Shown here: positions 1-8,995 of the stretch, in pieces
Layout: the number at the start of each line of letters is the position of its first letter
Position numbering within the stretch: position 1 is the stretch's first letter
Assembly (NCBI GenBank): GCA_049323455.1
Contig: JBMONF010000008.1
Location: forward strand, 62,001-126,000
Direction of reading: 5' to 3'
Origin: Hypericibacter sp049323455
GTDB lineage: Bacteria; Pseudomonadota; Alphaproteobacteria; Dongiales; Dongiaceae
DNA: 64,000 nt
Made by a program: the position numbers and the translations under genes
Notes under the pieces: model-generated
The model's input: only the letters and a program-made list of their open reading frames with translations
Told to the model about the DNA's origin: nothing
Database searches by the model: none

Positions 1-1485
1 ACCGGCAAGCCCGGCATCTGCTTCGTCACGCGCGGGCCCGGCGCCACCAACGCCTCGATCGGCGTGCATACCGCCTTCCAGGATTCCACACCGATGATCC
101 TGTTCGTGGGCCAGGTGGCGCGCGACCAGGCCGAGCGCGAGGCGTTCCAGGAGATCGACTTCCGCCGCATGTTCGGGCCCATGACGAAATGGGTGGCCGA
201 GATCGACGACGCCAAGCGCATCCCCGAGCTGGTGAGCCAGGCCTTCCACCGCGCCGTCAATGGAAGGCCGGGGCCGGTCGTGATCGCGCTGCCCGAGGAC
301 ATGCTGACGGACCGCATCGCCGCCGCCGACGCCGGCCCCTACAGGCCGGTCCGGGCCCATCCGGGCGCGGAAGACATCGCGCGGCTGCGCGCGCTGCTCA
401 CGGAGGCGAAGCGGCCCTTCGTCATTCTGGGCGGCGGCGGCTGGAACAGGCAGGCCGTGGCCGACATCCGTAGCTTTGCCGAGGCCAACGACCTGCCGCT
501 GGGCTGCGCCTTCCGCTGCCAGGACCTGTTCGACAACCGACATCCGAACTATGCGGGCGATGTCGGCATCGGCATCAACCCGGCGCTGGCCCGGCGCATC
601 AAGGAGTGCGACCTGCTCATCGCCATCGGCCCCAGGCTCGGCGAGATGACGACCAGCGGCTACACCCTCGTCGACATCCCGGTGCCCAAGCAGAAGCTGG
701 TCCATGTCCATGCGAGCGCCGAGGAGCTCGGCCGCGTCTATCAGCCGGTGCTCGGCATCAACGCCGGCATGCCGCAGATCGCGGCGGCCTTGAAGGCCAT
801 GGCGCCGGTCGTGCCGGCGAAGCCCGCCGAGGGCTGGGCCGCCTGGACCAAGGGGGCGCGCGCCGACTATCTCGCCTGGACCAAGGCGCCCAGGAACCCA
901 GGCGCGGTGCAGATGGGCGAGATCATGGCCTGGCTGGACGAGCATTTGCCCGAGGACGCGATCCTCTGCAACGGGGCCGGCAACTACGCCACCTGGCTGC
1001 ACCGCTTCTTCCGCTATCGCGGCTTTCGCACCCAGTTGGCGCCCACCAATGGCGCCATGGGCTATGGCTTCCCGGCCGCGATCGCGGCCAAGGCGACCGA
1101 GCCCCAGCGCATGGTCGTCTGCTTCGCGGGCGACGGTTGCTTCCTGATGACGGGTCAGGAGCTGGCGACCGCCGTGCAGTACCGCATCCCGGTCGTGACG
1201 CTCGTCATCAACAACGGCATGTACGGCACGATCCGCATGCATCAGGAGCGGCACTATCCGGGCCGCGTGGTCGCGACCGATCTGGTGAACCCCGATTTCG
1301 CGGCGCTGGCGCGCGCCTACGGCGCGCATGGCGAGACGGTCGAGCGCACGGAGGAGTTCGCGCCGGCCTTCGAGCGCGCACTGGCCTCGGGCCTGCCGGC
1401 GCTCATCGAAGTGCGCATCGATCCGGAAGCGCTCACCGTGCGCCAGTCGCTCTCCCAGATCCGCGCCGAGGCGATGAAGGGGTAG
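1..1485 (+). CDS. Thiamine-diphosphate-dependent enzyme, acetolactate-synthase-like (5' end cut by window)
   Basis: The reading frame is open from base 1, so about 494 C-terminal residues are visible and roughly 60-70 N-terminal ones are missing. Family knowledge: these enzymes use ThDP for decarboxylation or carboligation of 2-oxo acids. The ThDP-binding signature is clear near the C-terminus: FAGDGCFLMT followed about 25 residues later by VINNGMYG (the GDG...NN motif binding Mg and pyrophosphate). The visible start holds the substrate-domain motif GPGATN and the LPEDML end of the first domain, then the central Rossmann-like domain (FVILGGGGW). Many relatives labelled acetolactate synthase are catabolic enzymes (oxalyl-CoA decarboxylase, benzoylformate decarboxylase and others). 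No small IlvH subunit lies nearby, which argues against biosynthetic IlvB. The exact substrate cannot be named. Confidence 0.9.
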   Translation, partial: TGKPGICFVTRGPGATNASIGVHTAFQDSTPMILFVGQVARDQAEREAFQEIDFRRMFGPMTKWVAEIDDAKRIPELVSQAFHRAVNGRPGPVVIALPEDMLTDRIAAADAGPYRPVRAHPGAEDIARLRALLTEAKRPFVILGGGGWNRQAVADIRSFAEANDLPLGCAFRCQDLFDNRHPNYAGDVGIGINPALARRIKECDLLIAIGPRLGEMTTSGYTLVDIPVPKQKLVHVHASAEELGRVYQPVLGINAGMPQIAAALKAMAPVVPAKPAEGWAAWTKGARADYLAWTKAPRNPGAVQMGEIMAWLDEHLPEDAILCNGAGNYATWLHRFFRYRGFRTQLAPTNGAMGYGFPAAIAAKATEPQRMVVCFAGDGCFLMTGQELATAVQYRIPVVTLVINNGMYGTIRMHQERHYPGRVVATDLVNPDFAALARAYGAHGETVERTEEFAPAFERALASGLPALIEVRIDPEALTVRQSLSQIRAEAMKG

Positions 1486-1514
1486 GGTCCCGCTCGGCTC
1501 GCGCTACCTTTTCT

Positions 1515-1645
1515 TCTTTGTCGTCCCGGGCAAGCGGCGCAGCCGCGCGATCCGGGACCCATGCATCCGGCAAGCTCGGCCGCGCCCAGCCTGTCACAGC
1601 GATGGGCCCCGGATAGCTGCTTCGCAGCTTCCGGGGCGACGACCG
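1515..1645. repeat. Intergenic palindromic repeat, family A copy 1
   Basis: The gap between the ThDP enzyme and the SnoaL-like gene is filled by an imperfect long palindrome. It begins with GTCGTCCCGGGCAAG, contains GATCCGGGACCCATG and GGGCCCCGGATAGCT, and ends with CTTCCGGGGCGACGAC, so its ends can fold back on each other. A second copy with the same blocks lies at 56513-56683. Because it sits between two convergent genes, a fold of this kind may also stop transcription. Mobile or extragenic-palindrome origin is inferred. Confidence 0.7.
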
Positions 1646-1647
1646 GA

Positions 1648-2094
1648 CTACCTCTTCATCAGCGCCGCCTGCGCTTGCGCCCGCTCGGCCTCGGGCAGGT
1701 CCATGTTGTGGAAGACGTCGATCGACCAGGCGCCGCCCTTGGCCGTCGCGACGAAGTTGAGGAGCCCGCGTCGGTCGGGCCATTCCTTGCCATTGGCGTC
1801 GTGCGCACCCGTCATCTTCCAGAGGACATCGGCCGCCGCGACGTCGGGGCGAAGGAACCGGATACGCGTCTCGACCGCCTCGAGCCGGCTGTCCTTGAAC
1901 ATGGTCTTGAAGATCGGCAGGTGGAATCCCTCGATCTCGGCGCGCCCCTTGGCATGCATGCCGAAGACGTTGGTGAAGTCCGCATCCTCGGCGAAGACCA
2001 CCGCGAAGGCGCGCGCATCGTGGCGGTTCCAGGCCGCCACCAACGCCTTCACGATGCCGCGAACCGCCTGCTCATCCGCCTCTTGTCCGACCAC
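1648..2094 (-). CDS. SnoaL/DUF4440-like small protein (SgcJ/EcaC family)
   Basis: A 148-residue protein of the NTF2-like cone fold. It begins with a helix (DEQAVRGIVKALVAAWNRHDA), then the typical FAEDADFTNVFG and a closing beta region (WSIDVFHNMDLP). Members often catalyse or assist small-molecule reactions in secondary metabolism, but many have no known role. I chose the GTG at 2094 because a strong Shine-Dalgarno (AGGGGGAGG) stands just before it; an in-frame ATG at 2133 would add 13 unusual residues. It lies directly downstream of the acyl-CoA dehydrogenase gene (stop at 2143) on the same strand, so the two are probably co-transcribed. Function unknown. Confidence 0.75.
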   Translation of the reverse strand: MVGQEADEQAVRGIVKALVAAWNRHDARAFAVVFAEDADFTNVFGMHAKGRAEIEGFHLPIFKTMFKDSRLEAVETRIRFLRPDVAAADVLWKMTGAHDANGKEWPDRRGLLNFVATAKGGAWSIDVFHNMDLPEAERAQAQAALMKR

Positions 2095-2142
2095 GTTCCT
2101 CCCCCTCCGATTGATTGCGAAACGATCCGCCACCGACGCGGA

Positions 2143-3342
<1,200 letters not shown>

Positions 3343-3477
3343 GGAAGCTCCCCTTGAGGCTCTCGGTCGGCGGCGATGATAGCAAGCTGGCAGGGGTGCC
3401 GCGACCGACCTATCATGCGGCGCCCTGCCGCCGCTCGCTGCGCACCTGAGGTAGCTTTATCGGATGGAGCCGTTTCT

Positions 3478-3552
3478 CCTTTCGTCATTGCCGGGCTTGA
3501 CCCGGCAATCCATGCCCTGGCCCCCCGGGTCAAGCCCGGGGGTGACCAACGG
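3478..3552. repeat. Intergenic palindromic repeat, 'GLDPAIH' type
   Basis: Two palindromes in tandem. ATTGCCGGG at 3487-3495 pairs with CCCGGCAAT at 3501-3509, and CCCCGGGT pairs with GCCCGGGG at about 3523-3542. Translated in the plus-strand frame it reads FVIAGLDPAIHALAPRVKPGG, a peptide seen as spurious N-termini throughout alphaproteobacterial annotations. Here it is in frame upstream of the phosphotransferase gene and should not be included in that protein. Confidence 0.8.
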
Positions 3553-3597
3553 TGGGGCGGCCTCGCCTGTGCAACGCCAGCACAAGGCCACCCCCGC

Positions 3598-4683
3598 ATG
3601 ACCGAGAGCCCGACCGAACGACTGGCGCCCGTGGCCCAGCGCCTTTCCTTCGACGAGGCCGCGCTCGACCGCTATCTGGCCGCGCATCTGCCGGGCTATT
3701 GCGGCCCGCTTTCGGTCAGGCAGTTCACGGGCGGCCAGTCGAACCCGACTTATCTCCTGGAGACGCCGGCGCGCCGCTATGTGCTGCGACGCAAGCCGCC
3801 GGGCACGCTCCTGCCCTCGGCTCACGCGGTCGATCGCGAGTTCCGCGTCATGTCGGCCCTGGGTCGGGCAGGCGTGCCGGTGCCGCCGATGCTGCTTCTC
3901 TGCGAGGACGCGGGCGTGATCGGCACCATGTTCTATGTCATGGGCTTCGTCGAGGGCCGCCACTACTGGCAGATCGCGACGGCGCCCCTGACGCGCGCCG
4001 AGCGCGCCGGGCTCTTCGACGCCATGAACGCGGCCCTGGCTCAGCTTCATTCCGTCGATTACGTCGACGCGGGCTTGAGCGACTTCGGCAAGCCCGGCAA
4101 CTACTTCGCGCGCCAGATCGCGCGCTGGACCAGGCAGTACGAGGCCTCCAAGACCGACCCGATCCCGGCCATGGAGCGGCTCGCCGTCTGGCTGCCTGGG
4201 GCGATCCCGCCCGGCGAGGAGACCTGCGTCGTCCATGGCGACTACCGGCTCGACAACCTGATCTTCCATCCGAGCGAGCCCAGGGTCGTCGCCATCCTCG
4301 ACTGGGAGCTCTCGACGCTGGGGCACCCGCTGGCCGATCTCGCCTATCACATGATGGCGTGGCGCTTCGCGCCCGAGCTCTTCCGCGGCATGGCCGGGCT
4401 CGATCTGGACGCGCTCGGGATCCCGAGCGAGGAAGCCTATGTCGCGCGCTATGCCGAGCGCACCGGCCGCGCCCGCATCGAGCACTGGCCCTTCTACATG
4501 GCCTACAACATGTTCCGCTTCGCCGCGATCCTGCAGGGGGTCTATGCCCGCGCGCTCCAGGGCAACGCCGCCGACGCAGCCGGGCTCGCCATGGGCGCCA
4601 AGGTCGCGCCCATCGCCGCGCTGGCCTGGGCGGAAGCCGAGAAGGCGGGGGCGAGAGACGAGAGCATTTCTCGTTTGGTCTGA
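3598..4683 (+). CDS. Aminoglycoside-phosphotransferase-fold kinase, ACAD10/11 N-domain-like
   Basis: A 361-residue protein with the APH/choline-kinase fold. Visible motifs are a nucleotide-binding N-lobe (FTGGQSNPTYLLET, YVLRRKPPG), the catalytic loop HGDYRLDNLIF (Brenner motif with catalytic Asp and Asn) and the metal-binding ILDWELSTLGHPLADLAY. Known relatives are the kinase halves of ACAD10 and ACAD11, which phosphorylate 4-hydroxyacyl-CoA so that phosphate can be eliminated. I set the start at 3598; a longer frame from 3376 only translates an intergenic repeat. The dehydrogenase partner is divergent at 3342, so the pair may share promoter control. This is not an antibiotic-resistance gene. 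Confidence 0.9.
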   Translation: MTESPTERLAPVAQRLSFDEAALDRYLAAHLPGYCGPLSVRQFTGGQSNPTYLLETPARRYVLRRKPPGTLLPSAHAVDREFRVMSALGRAGVPVPPMLLLCEDAGVIGTMFYVMGFVEGRHYWQIATAPLTRAERAGLFDAMNAALAQLHSVDYVDAGLSDFGKPGNYFARQIARWTRQYEASKTDPIPAMERLAVWLPGAIPPGEETCVVHGDYRLDNLIFHPSEPRVVAILDWELSTLGHPLADLAYHMMAWRFAPELFRGMAGLDLDALGIPSEEAYVARYAERTGRARIEHWPFYMAYNMFRFAAILQGVYARALQGNAADAAGLAMGAKVAPIAALAWAEAEKAGARDESISRLV

Positions 4684-4694
4684 ATCACACCTCT

Positions 4695-4819
4695 CTCGTC
4701 GTTCCCCCGCGAGCGGGGACCCAGGGTGAGCGACGTGCGGCTGCCCTGGGCCCCAGGCCGGCTTCGCCGGCGAACTTAAAAAGTCGCGGGCGAAGCCCGC
4801 GGGCGCGGGGGCGACGAGG
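4695..4819. repeat. Intergenic palindromic repeat, family A-like variant
   Basis: The region between the kinase and DUF1989 genes, which converge here, carries a long imperfect palindrome: CTCGTCGTTCCCCCGCGAG at one end and GGGGGCGACGAG at the other, with CCCAGGGTG/CCCTGGGCCCC and GCGGGCGAAGCCCGC inside. It resembles the family at 1515-1645 in arrangement, though the central blocks differ. Confidence 0.6.
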
Positions 4820-4884
4820 AGTTTTGATTCCAACCAAACGACATCGTCGCCGGCGTCACCGGACGGCGCTGCTGGCAATGCCGT

Positions 4885-5517
4885 TCAGCGTTCCCAGATC
4901 GCGACGCGGATCGGCTTCGGCTCGCCGTCGTTGCAAGGATTGTTGACCTGCGGGCAATTGGACACGACGGCAAGCGCGTTCATCTCGGCGCGCAGGTCCA
5001 CGAAGTCGCCCGCACGCGAATGGCCGGGCACGAACACGCTCTCCTGCAACCGACGCTCGGCATCGACGGGCACATCGCAGAAAAAATTGATGTTCGGGAC
5101 GATGTCCTTGCGGCCGAGCCCGTGCCGGGCGAGCTCGGCGAGGAAGTTCTCGCGACAGCCCGGGCAGTCCTTGACGCCATAGAGCATCGCGTTGCTTGGC
5201 GCCGAACAGCATCCGCCGATGGTGTCATGGCCGCCGCAACTGTCCTCGAGGATGGTGAAGATCGGCCGCGCCACGTCGGAATAGAGCACATGGCCTTTGC
5301 CGAGCTCGAGCGTGTGACAGGCCTTGAGCGTGTTGGGCATGTGGTAACGCTCTTCCGGCGCATCGGCGTTGTAGCAGAGGAAATCGACGCCCTGACGCCC
5401 CTCGAGATCGACGATCCGCAGCACCTGGCCCTTTTTCACGACACCCGACCAGGGCTTGCCCGGAGCCACGATGTCGTTGCGGACCACCCGTCCGGGAATC
5501 TGGTTGCCATCGACCAT
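4885..5517 (-). CDS. DUF1989 / urea carboxylase-associated family protein
   Basis: A 210-residue protein matching the DUF1989 family, found beside urea carboxylase/allophanate hydrolase genes or alone. Characteristic stretches are VDFLCYNADAPEERYHMPNT, the histidine and cysteine-rich core GGHDTIGGCCSAPSN, and NINFFCDVPVD. The conserved Cys and His suggest a metal site, but its reaction here is unknown; some relatives are linked to breakdown of urea or other small nitrogen compounds. The start at 5517 has a good AGGGGAG site, while the open frame continues upstream without coding character. No urea amidolyase genes are in this window, so it stands alone. Confidence 0.85.
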   Translation of the reverse strand: MVDGNQIPGRVVRNDIVAPGKPWSGVVKKGQVLRIVDLEGRQGVDFLCYNADAPEERYHMPNTLKACHTLELGKGHVLYSDVARPIFTILEDSCGGHDTIGGCCSAPSNAMLYGVKDCPGCRENFLAELARHGLGRKDIVPNINFFCDVPVDAERRLQESVFVPGHSRAGDFVDLRAEMNALAVVSNCPQVNNPCNDGEPKPIRVAIWER

Positions 5518-5819
5518 GACCGTGCTCCCCTGTTGCCGTCGCCGGTAGATCCGGTGCAACCGTATCCTAACGGGAAGCGCTGCCGGCTGCCAGAAAGCGG
5601 CTTTCCGGAGATCGCCAGCCCGATTGCGTTTGACACGCGGCCGGCGCTGCGTGATCGGCCGGCGCCCCCGCCATAACCGGCGCTCATCGAATCCATAGCC
5701 CCTTCGCATTGGCCGCCTCGGGCCGGCCCGAGGCAGCATCCGGTCCGACGGCGCGGGCGGGGCTCGAAAACGCTCGCGGGATCCGCGCCGAGCAACCCGA
5801 AGGATGAGGACAAGGACCC

Positions 5820-6500
5820 ATGAAACGCACCCTGCGCGCCCTGGCATTCGCCGCCGTTCCGGCCGTGACCGGCCTGGCTTCCGCACTACCGGCGCTCGCT
5901 GCCACCGACGGCCATTTCACCGTCACCATCCGCAACGTCTCGACCGACGCCACGCTCAAGCTGCCGGACGGCAGCGCCATCAAGGCACCGATCGCGCCCG
6001 GCGCCTATGCCGTGATCGCGAGCGGGGTTCCGCCCTTTGCCGTCGGCCAGCCCGCGGGGAGCGACGGCCTCGAAAGCCTGGCCGAGGACGGCAATGCCGA
6101 GCCGCTGATCCAGAGCCTCAAGGCCGAGCCCGGCGTGCGCGAGGCGGGCCTGTTCCTTCCCGGGCAGCCCTTCGAGGTGACGGCGCGTCCCGGCGACAAG
6201 CTCGTCTTTTTGAGCATGTTCGTGCAGTCGAACGATCTGTTCTACGCGCCCAGGGCCGGCGCCATCGCGCTTTACCGCGCGGACGGCAAGCCGGTTTCGG
6301 GCGATCTCACGAGCGAGGTCGCGCTGTGGGATGCCGGCACGGAAGTGAACGAGCAGCCGGGCGTCGGCCCCAACCAGGCGCCGCGCGAAAAGGCGCCCAA
6401 CACCGGCCCCGACGAGCACGGCACGGTCGGCCCCGTGAAAGACGGCTTCGCCTACCCGGCGCCCGACCAGGTGATCGCGCTCTCCATCGCCGCCGACTGA
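5820..6500 (+). CDS. Secreted spondin_N-domain protein
   Basis: A 226-residue protein with a clear Sec signal peptide (MKRTLRALAFAAVPAVTGLA, cleavage probable after ALPALA near residue 27). The mature part matches bacterial spondin_N proteins: FTVTIRNVS at the start, a core with AGLFLPGQPFEVTARPGDKL, LVFLSMFVQSNDLFYAP, then EVALWDAGTEVNEQPGVGPNQ. It is thus probably periplasmic or extracellular. In animals this domain is an F-spondin beta-sandwich with a calcium-binding site; in bacteria the role is not established. A Shine-Dalgarno (AAGGA) precedes the ATG. It appears to be monocistronic. Confidence 0.85.
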   Translation: MKRTLRALAFAAVPAVTGLASALPALAATDGHFTVTIRNVSTDATLKLPDGSAIKAPIAPGAYAVIASGVPPFAVGQPAGSDGLESLAEDGNAEPLIQSLKAEPGVREAGLFLPGQPFEVTARPGDKLVFLSMFVQSNDLFYAPRAGAIALYRADGKPVSGDLTSEVALWDAGTEVNEQPGVGPNQAPREKAPNTGPDEHGTVGPVKDGFAYPAPDQVIALSIAAD

Positions 6501-6718
6501 GCCTCCATCCTCGATTGACGGCGAACGCGGTGCCGGCGGGCCCCCCTCCCGCCGGCGCCTTTCGTTTCGCGGCTGGCCCGCGCCGCGCGGGCAAGCGCCG
6601 TCGGCATGACCGGCGCCAGCCGTCAACCGTTAGAAAAGGGCCCCCACCCTTGCGCCCTTTTGTCGCGCCGCCGCCTTCGCCCCCTGTGCCGGTTCTTGAC
6701 ACCGGCTGCAGGCGAACC

Positions 6719-6742
6719 TAGTTAGTTATTGCTAACTAACTA
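6719..6742. promoter_or_regulatory. Perfect 10+4+10 palindrome, probable TetR operator
   Basis: TAGTTAGTTA at 6719-6728 and TAACTAACTA at 6733-6742 form a perfect 10-bp inverted repeat with a 4-base spacer, ending 11 bases before the GTG start of the TetR gene. Position and symmetry are those expected for an autorepressor binding site. The AT-rich word stands out sharply from the surrounding high-GC sequence. Confidence 0.8.
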
Positions 6743-6753
6743 AAGGACGAGCC

Positions 6754-7425
6754 GTGGCCGACCGGTTGAAGGCGGAAGCGCGAAAGAAAGAGATCGTGGA
6801 CTGTGCCATCCGGCTGGCCGACGAGCTCGGCCCCGACGGGCTCACCGCAAGCGCGCTCGCGCGCTGCGTCGGCGTCACGCAGCCCGCGATCTTTCGCCAT
6901 TTTCCGAGCATGCCGGACCTCTGGCGGGCGGTGACCGCCCGCCTCGCCGAAGAGCTCGAGCGGCATTGGGAGCGATCGATGCAAGCGGGGCCGGGTCCGC
7001 TGCAACGGCTCGAAGCCCTGGCGCTCGGCCAACTCGGCTTGATCGAGCGCGTGCCCGCCCTGCCTGCGATCCTGTTTTCCCGCGAGCTCCATGCGAAGAA
7101 TCCGGTGCTGCGCGCCGAGTTCGGCACCATGCTGAAGCGTTATCACGGCTTGCTCGCGGCGACCCTCGCGGAAGCGCGGGATCGGGCCTTGATCCGGGCC
7201 GACCTCGATCCCGAGGTCGCCGCCTTCCTCGTCATCGCGGTGGTGCAGGGGACGGCCCTGCGCTGGTCGCTCGGCGGGCGCCGACGGAGCCTCGCGGCCG
7301 AGGGGCGGCGGGTGCTGGCCGAACTGATGAAGGGATTCGAGATCGCTGCACACCGGGAGGAAGGGCCCCTGCGGGCCCGCCCGGCCGCGCGTGGCAAACT
7401 CGCAACAACGGAGACGAAACGATGA
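6754..7425 (+). CDS. TetR/AcrR-family transcriptional regulator
   Basis: A 223-residue regulator. The N-terminal helix-turn-helix is clear: KKEIVDCAIRLADELG, then LTASALARCVGVTQPAIFRHF with the usual (F/Y)xHF end, at about residues 10-60. The C-terminal all-helical part is the ligand-binding and dimer domain; its ligand cannot be predicted. The start is GTG, just after the 6719-6742 palindrome, so it very likely represses itself and the gene behind it. Its stop overlaps the ATG of the next gene (ATGA), which indicates tight translational coupling with the DUF6448 protein. Confidence 0.92.
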   Translation: MADRLKAEARKKEIVDCAIRLADELGPDGLTASALARCVGVTQPAIFRHFPSMPDLWRAVTARLAEELERHWERSMQAGPGPLQRLEALALGQLGLIERVPALPAILFSRELHAKNPVLRAEFGTMLKRYHGLLAATLAEARDRALIRADLDPEVAAFLVIAVVQGTALRWSLGGRRRSLAAEGRRVLAELMKGFEIAAHREEGPLRARPAARGKLATTETKR

Positions 7426-8036
7426 TCGGCAGAACACTGAAACTGAAAACGATGGGCGTGGGCCTGGCGGCGATGCTGGGCGTCTCGGTGCTCGGCGCTT
7501 CGAACGCGTCGGCCCATTGCGACGGGTTGGATGGGCCCGTCGTCGGCGCCGCTCGCACGGCGCTCGAAACGGGCGATGTCAATCGCGTCCTGATCTGGGT
7601 CGCACCCGGGGACGAAGCGGAAGTCCGGCAGGCCTTCGAGCAGACGCGCAAGGTCCGCGCCCTCGATCCCGAAGCGCGCGCGCTCGCGGACCGCTATTTC
7701 TTCGAAACCCTCGTGCGCATCCATCGCGCCGGCGAGGGCGTCGCCTATACCGGGCTCAAGCCCGCCGGCCGCGATCTCGGACCGGCCATCCCCGCCGCCG
7801 ACAAGGCGGTGGAAACGGGCGATGCCGGCGCGGTCGAGCGCTTGCTGACCGGGACCATGAAAGAGGGTCTCGAGCACCGGCTGCACACGGTCTCGCAGAC
7901 CAAGGCCTACGATCCGGCCGACGTCGCGGCCGGCCGCGAGCATGTCAAGAGCTATGTGGGCTTCGTGCACTACGTGGAAGGCATCTACCAGGCCGCCTCC
8001 GCCATGCCGCACGGGGACGGCCACGCCACGGAATGA
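7422..8036 (+). CDS. DUF6448-family exported protein
   Basis: A 204-residue protein with a signal-peptide-like N-terminus (MGVGLAAMLGVSVLGASNAS, cleavage near SASA/HCDG). The mature N-terminus HCDGLDGPVVGAARTALETG is typical of the DUF6448 family, and the rest is mainly helical with several conserved-looking His residues (HCDG, VRIHRAG, LEHRLHTV, VGFVHYVEG). A cofactor or metal role is possible but unproven. It starts within the stop codon of the TetR gene, so it is probably its main target. Function unknown. Confidence 0.8.
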   Translation: MIGRTLKLKTMGVGLAAMLGVSVLGASNASAHCDGLDGPVVGAARTALETGDVNRVLIWVAPGDEAEVRQAFEQTRKVRALDPEARALADRYFFETLVRIHRAGEGVAYTGLKPAGRDLGPAIPAADKAVETGDAGAVERLLTGTMKEGLEHRLHTVSQTKAYDPADVAAGREHVKSYVGFVHYVEGIYQAASAMPHGDGHATE

Positions 8037-8266
8037 GCGGATGGCTTCGGGCTCGCCCGGGCGCTCCCCCGGCGAGCCCGAAGCGGGCCTGCGGGCGCGG
8101 ATGGGTCCTGTGACGCGGCCCGTCATTGTCCCCGCCAGGGCCGAGACGATCGATCTTCCCATCGCCGCCGACCGAGCCTCATCCCCGGCCGGCGCGCGAT
8201 CCGGTGCCAGCGGGTCCCTTGCTTCCCGCTGGCATCGGCCTTTGGCCTCGCCAACCCTTCACAAAT

Positions 8267-8292
8267 CTCTCCCCCAACTTGTTGGGGAAGAG
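8267..8292. repeat. Short palindromic repeat, family D (CTCTCCCCCAAC type)
   Basis: CTCTCCCCCAAC, a TT loop, then GTTGGGGAAGAG, with one mismatch in a 12-bp stem. The same word recurs at 62629-62658 and in a variant form at 41129-41155. The rest of the roughly 300-base gap 8037-8333 shows no gene; it separates convergent genes, so this hairpin may help end transcription. Confidence 0.7.
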
Positions 8293-8333
8293 GGAAGGGT
8301 GAAGGGGCAAGCGCATCGCAAAGCCGCGCTTCT

Positions 8334-8876
8334 CTACGGATACCAGATCGGCGTGCAGGCATCGGCGTGGAAGCGCTCCATGATCTGCGGCGCGCGCACA
8401 TCATCGTGCATGCGCTTGCACTCGGCCTTGCAGGCCTCGCCCTTGCACTGATCGGCGCAACGCTGCGCCTCGGCCACGCTCTTGTTGAAATGCCGCTCGA
8501 AGGCGAGGCGTTGCGCGTCCGAGCAATCGATCTCCGGGCCGGCTGGCGCGCCGCCCGCGGGCGGCGGCGGGGCCGGTGTGGTGACGCCGGTGGGCGCCGC
8601 GTTCCGCTCCAGCAGGATCGCCTCGCGCGCCTGCCATTCGGGGCCCGAAGGACAGCTTCCATAATCGAGCCAGCGGCCGACCTCGCAGCGCAGCATGCGG
8701 CCTTGATGGCAGAGCAGCGTGCCTTGCGCCCACTGGTTGATGCGCGTGGCGCCGTTCTCGGTCTCGATCAAGGGCCGCGTCAGATAGGGACACTCAACCT
8801 GCGCATGCGCCGGCGCCATGCCGAACGGGACCAGCAAGCTCGATAGCAGCAGAAGAAGCGTTCCTTGCGGGACCAT
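8334..8876 (-). CDS. Cysteine-rich exported hypothetical protein
   Basis: A 180-residue protein not assigned to a known family. It opens with a Sec signal peptide (TLLLLLSSLLVPFG core, cleavage likely after PAHA near residue 25). The mature part has ten cysteines, including CADQCKGEACKAEC, split by a Pro/Ala/Gly-rich linker (APPPPAGGAPAG). An even number of cysteines in an exported protein suggests disulfides. A strong GGAGGAG ribosome site stands 6 bases before the ATG. No neighbour indicates its role. Confidence 0.75.
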   Translation of the reverse strand: MVPQGTLLLLLSSLLVPFGMAPAHAQVECPYLTRPLIETENGATRINQWAQGTLLCHQGRMLRCEVGRWLDYGSCPSGPEWQAREAILLERNAAPTGVTTPAPPPPAGGAPAGPEIDCSDAQRLAFERHFNKSVAEAQRCADQCKGEACKAECKRMHDDVRAPQIMERFHADACTPIWYP

Positions 8877-8995
8877 CTCTCCTCCGACAGCGGCTTGGCG
8901 CCTGTCGCGAGACTAACCTAGAGTGAGCCTCGGCCTGCGCCAACCGGCCGCGGGCCACCCCGCCCGCGCCCGGAAATCGTTCGACGAGAGACCTC

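Noticed and set aside
3376..3597. N-terminal extension of the kinase-like protein
   Set aside because: It would translate an intergenic palindrome (FVIAGLDPAIHA); the conserved protein starts at 3598.
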